DNA of 64,000 bases from assembly GCA_963810915.1 (NCBI GenBank), contig CAWEPH010000004.1, forward strand, positions 259,977 through 323,976. The letters are read 5' to 3'. Positions within the stretch are counted from its first letter, which is position 1; each line of letters begins with the position of its first letter. The notes below the pieces were generated by a model. That model was not told the origin of the DNA. It did not search any database and saw nothing but the letters and a program-made list of their open reading frames with translations. The position numbers were made by a program, and so were the translations under genes. Shown in pieces: positions 25,264-33,243 of this stretch. The DNA is from JAOUEA01 sp963810915 (GTDB taxonomy: Bacteria; Actinomycetota; UBA4738; HRBIN12).

Positions 25264-27064
25264 GTGAGCCGCATCGTCCGCATGCTCGTCACGCTGTTGG
25301 CCGCCACGCTGCGTGTGGGGCATCGCCGACGCGTCGCTCGCGCAGACGCCCACACCCTCCCCACGGTCGAAGATCACGCTCACCGTGGGGCTCACGTACG
25401 ACCTGTACACGTCGAATCCGCTGCGCGCGTGCGGATGCGGGGCCGAGTACGAGTTCATCGGGATCAGCTACGACATGCTGCTCAACTTCGACCAGAAGAC
25501 GCTGGCGCCCGCACCGGGACTGGCGGAGGAGGTGCCCACGGCGGACAACGGCGGCATCTCGAAGGACGGGCTCACCTGGACCTTCCACATCCGCAGGGGC
25601 GTCACGTGGTCGGACGGGGAGCCGATGACGGCACACGACGTCGCGTTCACGTACCGGTTCATGCTGGACAACCACGTGGGGGCCTACGACAACTACCTCC
25701 CCGACGATCCCACGTTCACGACCCCCGACGACTACACGCTCGTCTGGCACGCGAAGGCTCCGTCGCTCGCGCCGCTCGCCCCCCCTTGGATCCCGATCCT
25801 GCCCGAGCACATCTGGAGCCGGTTCGACGGCGACGTGAAGGCCGCGAAGCAGTTCGAGAACATCCCGGCGGTGGGCACGGGCGCCTTCCAACTGGTGGAG
25901 TGGAAGGAGGGCCAGTTCTGGCGGGTGGAGGCGAACCCGGACTACTGGGGCGGCGCGCCCTCCATCGACGAGATCGTGTTCCGCTACTACAGCAACCAGG
26001 AGTCGATGGCCCTCGCGCTGCGCGAAGGACAGGTCGACATCGTATCGGGGCTCATCCCCAACCTCGCGAAGTCGCTCGCCGACTATCCGGACATCGCGGT
26101 GCATCCGGTCCCCGCGCGAGGCTTCCTGAACCTCGCGTTCAACTTCCGCCAGGGCGGCACCAGCACCGCGAACCCGGTGCTGCACGACGTCGTGGTCCGC
26201 CAGGCGATCGCGCACGCGATCGACAAGCAGGCCCTCGTGGACCGGGTGCTCCTCGGCGCCGGCGTGAATGGCTCGACGGTGGTGGTGCCCACCAACCGAT
26301 GGCACTGGGAACCGCCCCCCGACGAGATCCAGGCCTTCGATCCCGCGCTCTCACGTCAGATGCTGGACGACGCCGGCTACCTCGACACCGATGGCGACGG
26401 GATCAGGGAGTCGCCGCCGGGCAAGGACATCGTGCTCGATATCCTGACCGCCAACGGCGTACCCGACGCCGGCCCCTCCGGGAAACTGATCCAGGGCTGG
26501 CTGACGGACATCGGGATCGGCGTGAAGCTGCATCCCCTGAGCGACGGCCTCATGAACCAGGCGTGGACCTCGGGGACCTACGACGCCTACATGTGGGGTT
26601 GGAATCCCGACCCCGACCCCAACTTCATCCTGTCCGTCTTCACCACCGATCAATGCGGGAGTTGGAGCGACGGGTGCTATTCGAACCCGCGGTACGACGC
26701 GCTGTTCGAGCAGCAGACGCGGGCGCGCACCCTGGCGGACCGCACGAAGCTCGTGGATCGGCTCCAGCACTTCATCTATCAGCAGGTTCCGGAGGTGGTC
26801 CTGTACTACGCGGGGGACTTCCAGGCCTACCGCACCGACTCGTTCACCGGTTGGATCCCCACGCCCGAGCCCGACGGCTACTACGTGTTCGCCGACGTCC
26901 CTTACGGATACCTGCACCTCGTGCCGGTCCGGGCGGGCACCGAGGCAGCCCACGACCTGCGGATCGTGCCCCTGTGGCTCTGGGCACTCGGGGCCTTCGT
27001 CGCCGTCGGCCTGGCGATGGTGAACGGGCGGGTGCGGCGTCGCCGCGAGGACGCGGTGATCTGA
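25264..27064 (+). CDS. ABC peptide-type substrate-binding protein with C-terminal membrane anchor (one frameshift)
   Basis: Family 5 extracellular solute-binding protein, about 600 residues, of the DppA/OppA type. Seen: a signal region MSRIVRMLVTLLAATL in the first frame, an indel near 25310, then SKITLTVGLTYDLYTSNPLR and the fold motifs RRGVTWSDGEPMTAHDVAF, TGAFQLVEWKEGQFW, VRQAIAHAIDKQALVD and YDAYMWGWNPDPDPN. The C-terminus has a transmembrane helix (WLWALGAFVAVGLAMV) followed by a basic tail, unusual for this family. GTG start preceded by GGAGGAAG. It feeds the two permeases downstream. Confidence 0.85.
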
Positions 27065-27070
27065 GGACCG

Positions 27071-28039
27071 ATGGGGACGGGACGCTACGTTGGACGGAAG
27101 CTGGCGGGCGCGCTCGTCACGCTCCTGTTCGTCCTGCTCTTCAACTTCGTGCTCTTCCGCGTGATGCCGGGCAGTCCCGTCGACACCATGGCACGCAACC
27201 AGCACCTCACCCCCCAGGAGAAGCAGGCCCTGATCGCCGACCTCGGGCTCGACGAGCCGCTGCCGCAGCAGATCCCCGGCTACCTGTGGGACACCCTCCG
27301 CGGTCACCTCGGCTACTCGTACACGTCGGGCCGGCCCGTGACCGAGGTGGTCGGCGTGCGGGTGTGGCCCACGGTCTTGCTCCTCGTGCCGGCCACGCTC
27401 CTCTCGGTGGGGCTCGGCATCCTGCTGGGCATCCGCGGGGGGTGGAGGCGCGGCAGCCGCGCGGACATCACGGCCACGGGGGTATCGATGACCTTCTACT
27501 CGATCCCCGAGGGGTGGCTCGCGATGATGCTGCTGATCCTCTTCGGCTCGATCCTGAAGATCTTCCCCCTCGGCGGCTATGCCTCGCCCACGCCGCTCAG
27601 CGGGCCGACGCACGTCGCCGACGTCCTCAGCCATCTGTTCCTGCCGGTGCTCACGATCACGATCGCGTACATGGGGGAGTACATGCTGATCATGCGGTCC
27701 TCGCTGGTCGACGTGAAGAACGAGGACTACGTGCAGACGGCCCGTGCCAAGGGTCTCAACGATGGCACGGTGCGCCGCCGCCACGCGTTGCCGAACGCGC
27801 TCCTGCCGACCGTCACGCTCGTCTTCCTGAGCTTCGGCTTCATCTTCGGCGGCGCCGTGATCATCGAGGGGATCTACGGATGGCCGGGACTCGGGCAGCT
27901 CACCTTCCAGGCCATCGACCAGAAGGACTACCCCGTGATCCAGGCGATCTTCCTCCTGTCGAGCGCGGCGGTGATCTTCATGAACCTCGCGGCTGATCTG
28001 ATCTATGGGTACCTCGATCCGCGGATCAGGGCGGGCTGA
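27071..28039 (+). CDS. ABC transporter permease, DppB type
   Basis: 322 residues, six helices, starting YVGRKLAGALVTLLFVLLFN with the periplasmic loop MPGSPVDTMARN typical of DppB/OppB. The EAA loop reads VQTARAKGLNDGTVRRRHAL. It forms the membrane channel with the next permease and receives substrate from the anchored binding protein seven bases upstream. Confidence 0.92.
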   Translation: MGTGRYVGRKLAGALVTLLFVLLFNFVLFRVMPGSPVDTMARNQHLTPQEKQALIADLGLDEPLPQQIPGYLWDTLRGHLGYSYTSGRPVTEVVGVRVWPTVLLLVPATLLSVGLGILLGIRGGWRRGSRADITATGVSMTFYSIPEGWLAMMLLILFGSILKIFPLGGYASPTPLSGPTHVADVLSHLFLPVLTITIAYMGEYMLIMRSSLVDVKNEDYVQTARAKGLNDGTVRRRHALPNALLPTVTLVFLSFGFIFGGAVIIEGIYGWPGLGQLTFQAIDQKDYPVIQAIFLLSSAAVIFMNLAADLIYGYLDPRIRAG

Positions 28040-28041
28040 GC

Positions 28042-28980
28042 GTGGCCGTGGGTACCGCCGTCACGAACGACCCGGGATCGCGCAACCCCCGCGGGAGCGC
28101 CCGATCGGCCGCACGGGCGCGCCGGCGCCGCGCCTGGGCCGACTTCTGGCGGGCCTATCGGAAGAACAAGATGGGCATGGCCGGGTTGATCCTCGTCACG
28201 GTGTTCGTGGCGATCGCGGTGTTCGCTCCGCTGCTCGCCGATCCCCGGGGTCTGCAGGAGGCCTTCGCCACGGGTGCCCCGTTCGATCCTCCCAGCCTGC
28301 ACTTCCCCCTCGGGACGGACTCCTTCGGGCGCTCGGTGCTCACCCTGACGATCTGGGGATCGCGCGCCTCGCTCATGGTGGGGTTCGCGGCCACCGCGAT
28401 CGCCGCGTTGATCGGCGCGTCGGTCGGCCTTGCGGGGGGGTTCCTGGGCGGGCGCACGGATTCCGTCCTGAACTCCGTGTCCAACTGGTTCTTGGTGCTC
28501 CCCTGGATCCCGCTCGCGATCGCGCTCGCCTCGATCCTGGGGCCGTCCCTCGGCACGATCATCATCGTGATCGGGGTGACGTCGTGGGCGAGCACGGCAC
28601 GTCTGGTGCGCGCCCAGGCCCTCTCGGTGAAGCAGCGTCCGTTCGTGGAGCGGGCGCGCGCCCTCGGGGCGAGCCAGTGGCGCGTGGCGCACCGTCACGT
28701 GCTGCCCAGCCTCGTGCCGGTCATCATCGCCAACACCGTCCTGGCGGTCTCCGTCGCGATCTTGTCGGAGACCACGCTGTCGATCCTCGGGCTGGGCGAT
28801 CCGAACACGGTGAGCTGGGGCACGATCATCGAGGACGCGTTCAACCACGGCGCCATCACGACGGGCGCCTGGTGGTGGCTCCTGCCGCCGGGCATCGCGA
28901 TCATCCTCGTGGTGCTCGGGTTCACGATGTGCGGCTACGCCCTGGAGGAGGTTCTGAACCCGAAGCTCCGCGAGCGTTGA
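28042..28980 (+). CDS. ABC transporter permease, DppC type
   Basis: 312 residues with the DppC/OppC features: the N-terminal AYRKNKMGMAGLILVTVFVA, then HFPLGTDSFGRSVLTLTIWG and the EAA loop ERARALGASQWRVAHRHVL. GTG start two bases after the DppB stop. No DppD or DppF ATPase genes follow; the next gene is on the other strand, so ATPases must come from elsewhere in the genome. Confidence 0.92.
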   Translation: MAVGTAVTNDPGSRNPRGSARSAARARRRRAWADFWRAYRKNKMGMAGLILVTVFVAIAVFAPLLADPRGLQEAFATGAPFDPPSLHFPLGTDSFGRSVLTLTIWGSRASLMVGFAATAIAALIGASVGLAGGFLGGRTDSVLNSVSNWFLVLPWIPLAIALASILGPSLGTIIIVIGVTSWASTARLVRAQALSVKQRPFVERARALGASQWRVAHRHVLPSLVPVIIANTVLAVSVAILSETTLSILGLGDPNTVSWGTIIEDAFNHGAITTGAWWWLLPPGIAIILVVLGFTMCGYALEEVLNPKLRER

Positions 28981-28988
28981 GGCGGGAC

Positions 28989-29825
28989 TCAGCCGTCGTC
29001 CGGCGCGGCGTGCATCTCTGGGATCAACAAGAGCGCGCCGAAGAAGAAGCCGACCGCGCCGACGAACGTGCCGAGGTTCGAGAGCGGCAGGTTCGCGTAG
29101 GTGCCCGTGGTCGGCAGGATGAAGGCCGCGATGGCGGAGACCCCGAAGGCGATCGAGCCTGCCAGGTTGAGGGCGACGATCCTCCATGACACGTCATGCG
29201 GACGCCATGCCCACCACCGATGGCACACCTCCGTCCAGGCGAGCCAGCTCGCGATCAGGAAGCACACCGACCCGAGCATGTCGGGGGCCCAAACCAGCCT
29301 GTGCTCGCTCTGCTGACTCAGGGCGGCGTCCATCGCTGAGAAGGTGCTCATGTTGAACAGGAGGGTGCCCACGGATTGCACGGTGGCCGAGCACCAATCG
29401 ATCCGCTCGGGCTGCCACGCGAACCAACGCCACGGTCCGCGCGTCCCCGTCACGTCGGAAGGGGTGTTCACGACCTGCGCGTACTGCAGGTAGCCGGCCG
29501 AGGTGAAGAACAGCGATCCCACGAAGTACGTCACGCCGACGGCGCCCGCGCCCACCGCGTTCGCGTAGGGAGGGAACGGACCCAGCCCGAACAGCGTCGA
29601 GCCGATCATGAAGAGCACGGCGATCCACCAGCCCAACGAGCGCGGCGCCCACCACGACCGCCCCTGGCGGCCGGCCCGGCGCTTGCGGTGGCGCCGTGAA
29701 TCCCATCGCCGGGTCGTCCCGTCCGGCAGGCGGTAGGCCTCGCGCGTGACGAAGGGACCCACGCGCTCGCGCGTGTCCACGATCCAGTCCTCGGGGACGC
29801 TCACCCACGCGTGGCGCTCCTTCAC
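28989..29825 (-). CDS. integral membrane protein, YrhK-like
   Basis: 278 residues. A basic soluble N-terminus (KERHAWVSVPEDWIVDTRER) precedes six helices: IAVLFMIGSTLFGLG, AGAVGVTYFVGSLFFTSA, VQSVGTLLFNMSTFSA, ML-GSVCFLIASWLAW, IVALNLAGSIAFGVSA and NLGTFVGAVGFFFGALLLI. The FxxGSxxFTSA phrasing resembles YrhK-domain proteins. Function unknown. It follows the decarboxylase gene on the same strand with a 13-base gap and may be co-transcribed; a link to amino-acid exchange is not shown by sequence. Confidence 0.6.
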   Translation of the reverse strand: MKERHAWVSVPEDWIVDTRERVGPFVTREAYRLPDGTTRRWDSRRHRKRRAGRQGRSWWAPRSLGWWIAVLFMIGSTLFGLGPFPPYANAVGAGAVGVTYFVGSLFFTSAGYLQYAQVVNTPSDVTGTRGPWRWFAWQPERIDWCSATVQSVGTLLFNMSTFSAMDAALSQQSEHRLVWAPDMLGSVCFLIASWLAWTEVCHRWWAWRPHDVSWRIVALNLAGSIAFGVSAIAAFILPTTGTYANLPLSNLGTFVGAVGFFFGALLLIPEMHAAPDDG

Positions 29826-29838
29826 GCCGTGATGGGGA

Positions 29839-31230
29839 TCAGGTATGGGCGAACCCCTTCTTCGGCGTCGGTGCCGGCGGCGGGTTCTTCGTCAGGTCGT
29901 CGATGACCGCGGCCAGGTCCGCCACGAGGGCATCCGCGAGATCCAGGCTGAATCCCTCACGCACGACCACCCGGAGCACCGCCACGTCGGTGGCGTTCTC
30001 GGGCATCGTGTACGCGGGCACCTGCCAGCCGTTCACGCGGAGCCGCTCGGAGACGTCGAACACCGTGAACGGGACCCCGTCCTTCAGCGCGAACGCGAAC
30101 ACGGGGATGGCGCTCCCGTCGCTCAGCAGCTCGAACGGACCCAGTGCGGCGATGGCGGCGGAGGCATGCATCGCCAGCGCCCGCCCGGCCTCCATGACGC
30201 GCCGGTACCCGTCGTGGCCCAGGCGCAGGAAGTTGTAGTACTGGCCCACGATCTGGTTGCCCGGCCGCGAGAAGTTCAGCGTGAACGTGGGCATGTCCCC
30301 ACCGAGGTAGTTCACGTGGAACACGAGATCGTCGGGCAGGTCCTCCTGGTCACGCCACACGACGAAGCCGATCCCCGGATAGACGAGGCCGTACTTGTGG
30401 CCCGAGACGTTGATCGACTTCACCATCGGCAGGCGGAAGTCCCACGCGAGGTCGGGGTGCAGGAACGGCGCCACGAAGCCCCCGCTCGCGGCATCGACGT
30501 GGACCGGCACGTCGAACCCGGTGGAGGCGTTGCTCGCCACAACCGCGTCGTGGATCTCGGCGATGGGCTCGAACTCGCCCGTGAAGGTGGTCCCCAGGAT
30601 CGCCACGACGCCGATCGTGTGCTCATCGATCCGCGCCACGGCTTCCTCGGGGGTGATCACGTAGCGTCCGCGCTCCATCGGCACGTATCGCGGCTCCACG
30701 TCCCAGTACCGGCAGAACTTCTCCCACACCACCTGGACGTTGGAGCCAAGGATCAGGTTGGGCTTGTCCGTCGGGAGTCCGGCCGCGTCGCGACGCTGCC
30801 GCCACCGCCACTTCATCGCGAGCCCGGCGAGCATCACGGCCTCGCTCGATCCGATCGTCGAAACGCCGACCGCGTCCGTGTCCTCGGGGGCGTGGAACAG
30901 GTGCGCCACCATGTTCACGCAGCGCCGCTCGATCTCGGCGGTCTGCGGATACTCGTCCTTGTCGATCATGTTCTTGTCGAAGGCCTCGGCCATCAGCCTG
31001 TCGGCCTCAGGCTCCATCCACGTGGTCACGAACGTCGCGAGGTTGAGACGCGAGCTCCCGTCGAGCAGCAGCTCGTCGTGGATCAATCGGTATGCGGCCT
31101 CCGGACGCGCACCGTGCGTTGGCATCGTGTACTTCGGGATGGGTTCGAGGTCGAGCCGCTGCGTGTAGGCGGGGGCGATGGCCCCTTCCTCGGCCGAGAG
31201 GTCTTCGGTCTTCACACGGGCGTGCACCAT
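29839..31230 (-). CDS. gadB: glutamate decarboxylase
   Basis: 463 residues. PLP-dependent conversion of glutamate to GABA and CO2, consuming a proton. Seen: VSTIGSSEAVMLAGLAMKW, the PLP-aspartate region VPVHVDAASGGFVAPF, the Schiff-base Lys in INVSGHKYGLVYPG, and FSRPGNQIVGQYYNFLRLG. The C-terminus ends KKGFAHT; in E. coli GadB the terminal KHT His plugs the active site at neutral pH, so acid gating is plausible. GAAGGAGG fixes the start over an upstream Met. No GABA antiporter gene is adjacent. Confidence 0.93.
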   Translation of the reverse strand: MVHARVKTEDLSAEEGAIAPAYTQRLDLEPIPKYTMPTHGARPEAAYRLIHDELLLDGSSRLNLATFVTTWMEPEADRLMAEAFDKNMIDKDEYPQTAEIERRCVNMVAHLFHAPEDTDAVGVSTIGSSEAVMLAGLAMKWRWRQRRDAAGLPTDKPNLILGSNVQVVWEKFCRYWDVEPRYVPMERGRYVITPEEAVARIDEHTIGVVAILGTTFTGEFEPIAEIHDAVVASNASTGFDVPVHVDAASGGFVAPFLHPDLAWDFRLPMVKSINVSGHKYGLVYPGIGFVVWRDQEDLPDDLVFHVNYLGGDMPTFTLNFSRPGNQIVGQYYNFLRLGHDGYRRVMEAGRALAMHASAAIAALGPFELLSDGSAIPVFAFALKDGVPFTVFDVSERLRVNGWQVPAYTMPENATDVAVLRVVVREGFSLDLADALVADLAAVIDDLTKNPPPAPTPKKGFAHT

Positions 31231-31310
31231 GACTCCTCCTTCGGATGGATCGTGTCCTCGCGCGGATGTGTGCGCGAAGCCTCGCACACCCGACGCAGAG
31301 GCGCTCAGCC

Positions 31311-32201
31311 TCAGAGCACGGCGCGGAGCCGCTTCGCGATGCCGGCGACGTCGAGGCCGTTGTCGGCGTCGTGCTCCTCGTACGAGCCGTATGCGGTGGG
31401 GAATCGGCGTGGCACGCCGATCGAGGCGAACCGCGCGGGCAGGTGGGCGAGAGCATCGGCCGCGAGCGCGGTCATAGAGTGTTCATAGAACGGTTCCACG
31501 ATGATCACGTGCGGCCGGTCGCCCGCGACCGCTGCGAGGGTGGATCCGTCGAATGGGACGACGCTCGTCGCGTAGAGCACGCTCACGTCGAGCCCCTCCG
31601 CGGCCCCGAGTGTGCGGTCGAGCAGCGGGCCCACGGCGACCACCGTGGCTTGGGCACCCCGGCGCACGACCTCCAGACGGCCGAGCGCGACGTCCATGGG
31701 CATCCGGTTCACCGAAGCGCTCGCTCGCAGGTAGGTCGGTCGCTCGTTCGCGTAGGTCGCCCGAAGCAGCCGATCGAGCTCAGCCGGATGCCCCGGCACG
31801 AGGATCTCGAACCCCGGGATCGTGAGCAGCACGCCGACATCCCCCGTCCCGTGGTGCGTCGCGCCCTCGGTGGCGTAGTCGTAGGACGCCCCCGTCGAGA
31901 TGAAGGTGCCTCCGAGCCCCTGATACCCGAAGTCGAGCTTGAGCTGCTCGAACGGGCGCTCCACGAGGAACGGGGCGATCGTGTGGGCGATCGGATGGAA
32001 GCCCTCCATCGCGAACCCCGCCGCCACCCCGACCATGGTCGCCTCCATGATGCCGACGTTCACGACGCGCTCGGGATGGCGTCTGCGCGCCTCGCGGAAG
32101 TGGTCGGTGCTGATCTCCGCCAACACGATCGCCGTGCGGGGATCGTCGCCGAGGAGGTCGGTGGCCGTCACGGCCGCCTGCACCCGCATCGTGGATTCCA
32201 T
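31311..32201 (-). CDS. transketolase, C-terminal subunit
   Basis: 296 residues. Pyrimidine-binding domain of a split transketolase: AVTATDLLGDDPRTAIVLAE, NVGIMEATMVGVAAGFAMEG with the catalytic Glu, and ASYDYATEGATHHGTGDVGV. The C-terminal domain is ATVVAVGPLLDRTLGAAEGL. It pairs with the N-terminal subunit encoded four bases upstream to make one ThDP enzyme exchanging two-carbon ketol units in the pentose-phosphate network. Split versions are common in archaea and many bacteria; some serve other ketol transfers. Confidence 0.88.
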   Translation of the reverse strand: MESTMRVQAAVTATDLLGDDPRTAIVLAEISTDHFREARRRHPERVVNVGIMEATMVGVAAGFAMEGFHPIAHTIAPFLVERPFEQLKLDFGYQGLGGTFISTGASYDYATEGATHHGTGDVGVLLTIPGFEILVPGHPAELDRLLRATYANERPTYLRASASVNRMPMDVALGRLEVVRRGAQATVVAVGPLLDRTLGAAEGLDVSVLYATSVVPFDGSTLAAVAGDRPHVIIVEPFYEHSMTALAADALAHLPARFASIGVPRRFPTAYGSYEEHDADNGLDVAGIAKRLRAVL

Positions 32202-32205
32202 CGCG

Positions 32206-32892
32206 CTACCACTCTCCCCGCGGGATGTCGGCGACCACGGCGGTGGGGGTGTCGGGCTCGATCGCGCCGAGCGCCTCCTCGAGCTGCGTGCGGTCGTGGC
32301 CGTCCACGACCCGCACGGCCCAGCCGAACGCCCGCAGCTTCGCGTCCCACGGCCCCATCTCGATGGAGCTCGAATGGTTCTCGATCACGAGGAGCGTGAG
32401 GTTCCCCAACCGGAGGTGGGGGGCGAGCAGCGCCGCCTCCCAGTTGGCGCCCTCGTTGAGCTCCGCGTCGCCGCAGAGCACCACGACGCGCGCGCCGAGA
32501 CCCTTCGCCCGCACGGCGGCGGCCACGCCGACCGCCATGGGTAACCCGTGTCCGAGGGACCCGGTGGAGGCCTCCACGCCGGGCACGAGGTTGCGGTCGG
32601 GATGGGATCCGAGCCGGCTCCCGTGGTCCAAGAAGCCGTCCAGCCACGCGACGGGGAAGAACCCCTTGGCGGCGAGGATCGCGTAATAGGCGACCGGTCC
32701 ATGTCCCTTGCTCAGGATGAAGCGGTCACGCCCCTCCCACGTTGGATCCGTGGGGTCGAGTCGCAGCACCCGATCGTGCAACACCCAGAGCGCGTCGAGC
32801 GTGGACGTGCTCGACTCGTCGTGCTTCTCGTCGCCGGTGGCGAGGGCCATCAGCCGGCGGACGTCATCGAGGGTGAGGTTATCTATCGCCAT
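32206..32892 (-). CDS. transketolase, N-terminal subunit
   Basis: 228 residues, the ThDP diphosphate-binding half. Seen: RFILSKGHGPVAYYAILAAK, EASTGSLGHGLPMAVGVAAA and the ThDP/Mg motif VVLCGDAELNEGANWEAALL ending in VIENH. First gene of a two-gene operon divergent from an ArsR regulator, with a 45-base shared promoter region, so regulation by ArsR is likely. Confidence 0.88.
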   Translation of the reverse strand: MAIDNLTLDDVRRLMALATGDEKHDESSTSTLDALWVLHDRVLRLDPTDPTWEGRDRFILSKGHGPVAYYAILAAKGFFPVAWLDGFLDHGSRLGSHPDRNLVPGVEASTGSLGHGLPMAVGVAAAVRAKGLGARVVVLCGDAELNEGANWEAALLAPHLRLGNLTLLVIENHSSSIEMGPWDAKLRAFGWAVRVVDGHDRTQLEEALGAIEPDTPTAVVADIPRGEW

Positions 32893-32937
32893 CTGCCTAT
32901 ATAGCGATACTCCGATAGATGGGCTATCCTGTCAAGG
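32893..32937. promoter_or_regulatory. shared promoter/operator between transketolase and arsR
   Basis: This 45-base gap is much richer in A/T than its surroundings. It holds ATAGC at 32901 and GCTAT at 32923 as the arms of an imperfect palindrome, with nested CGATA/CGATA direct elements. On the minus strand a perfect -35 TTGACA is at 32930-32935. On the plus strand TATCCT ends 7 bases before the arsR ATG, suggesting a leaderless transcript. Autoregulation plus control of transketolase is inferred. Confidence 0.5.
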
Positions 32938-33240
32938 ATGGGATCGATCGCGACGGACGCGGCCCGGCTGAAGGCGCTCGGACACCCGGTGCGACTCGGG
33001 ATCGCGATGCAGCTCGCGGCGGAGCCCGAGACGTGCGCGTGCGACTTCGCCGACGTGTTCGGTGTGAGCCAGCCCACCGTGAGCGAGCACCTGCGGGTAC
33101 TGCGCGAGGCCGGCCTCGTGACGACGAAGCGCCGAGGGACGCAGATCTGCTACTCCCTCGATCCCGTGGCCGTCCGTGAGATCGAGCGGATCCTCGCCGG
33201 ACTCGCGCGCGCTCGCCGCCCGCGTGCCGTCTCGCACTGA
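32938..33240 (+). CDS. ArsR-family transcriptional regulator
   Basis: 100 residues, winged helix: LKALGHPVRLGIAMQLAAEP, the recognition helix VSQPTVSEHLRVLREAGLV and the wing KRRGTQICYSL. The CACDF segment in helix alpha-3 resembles the ELCVCDL metal-binding box of ArsR/SmtB sensors, so a thiol or metal cue is possible. Divergent from the split transketolase and likely its repressor. ATG with little or no 5' leader. Confidence 0.88.
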   Translation: MGSIATDAARLKALGHPVRLGIAMQLAAEPETCACDFADVFGVSQPTVSEHLRVLREAGLVTTKRRGTQICYSLDPVAVREIERILAGLARARRPRAVSH

Positions 33241-33243
33241 GCT

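Noticed and set aside
25234..27996. Plus-strand open frame of ~920 codons over the peptide-binding protein and permease
   Set aside because: Apart from its first ~25 codons, which are the signal peptide of the binding protein, it is a shadow of genes with clear family motifs.
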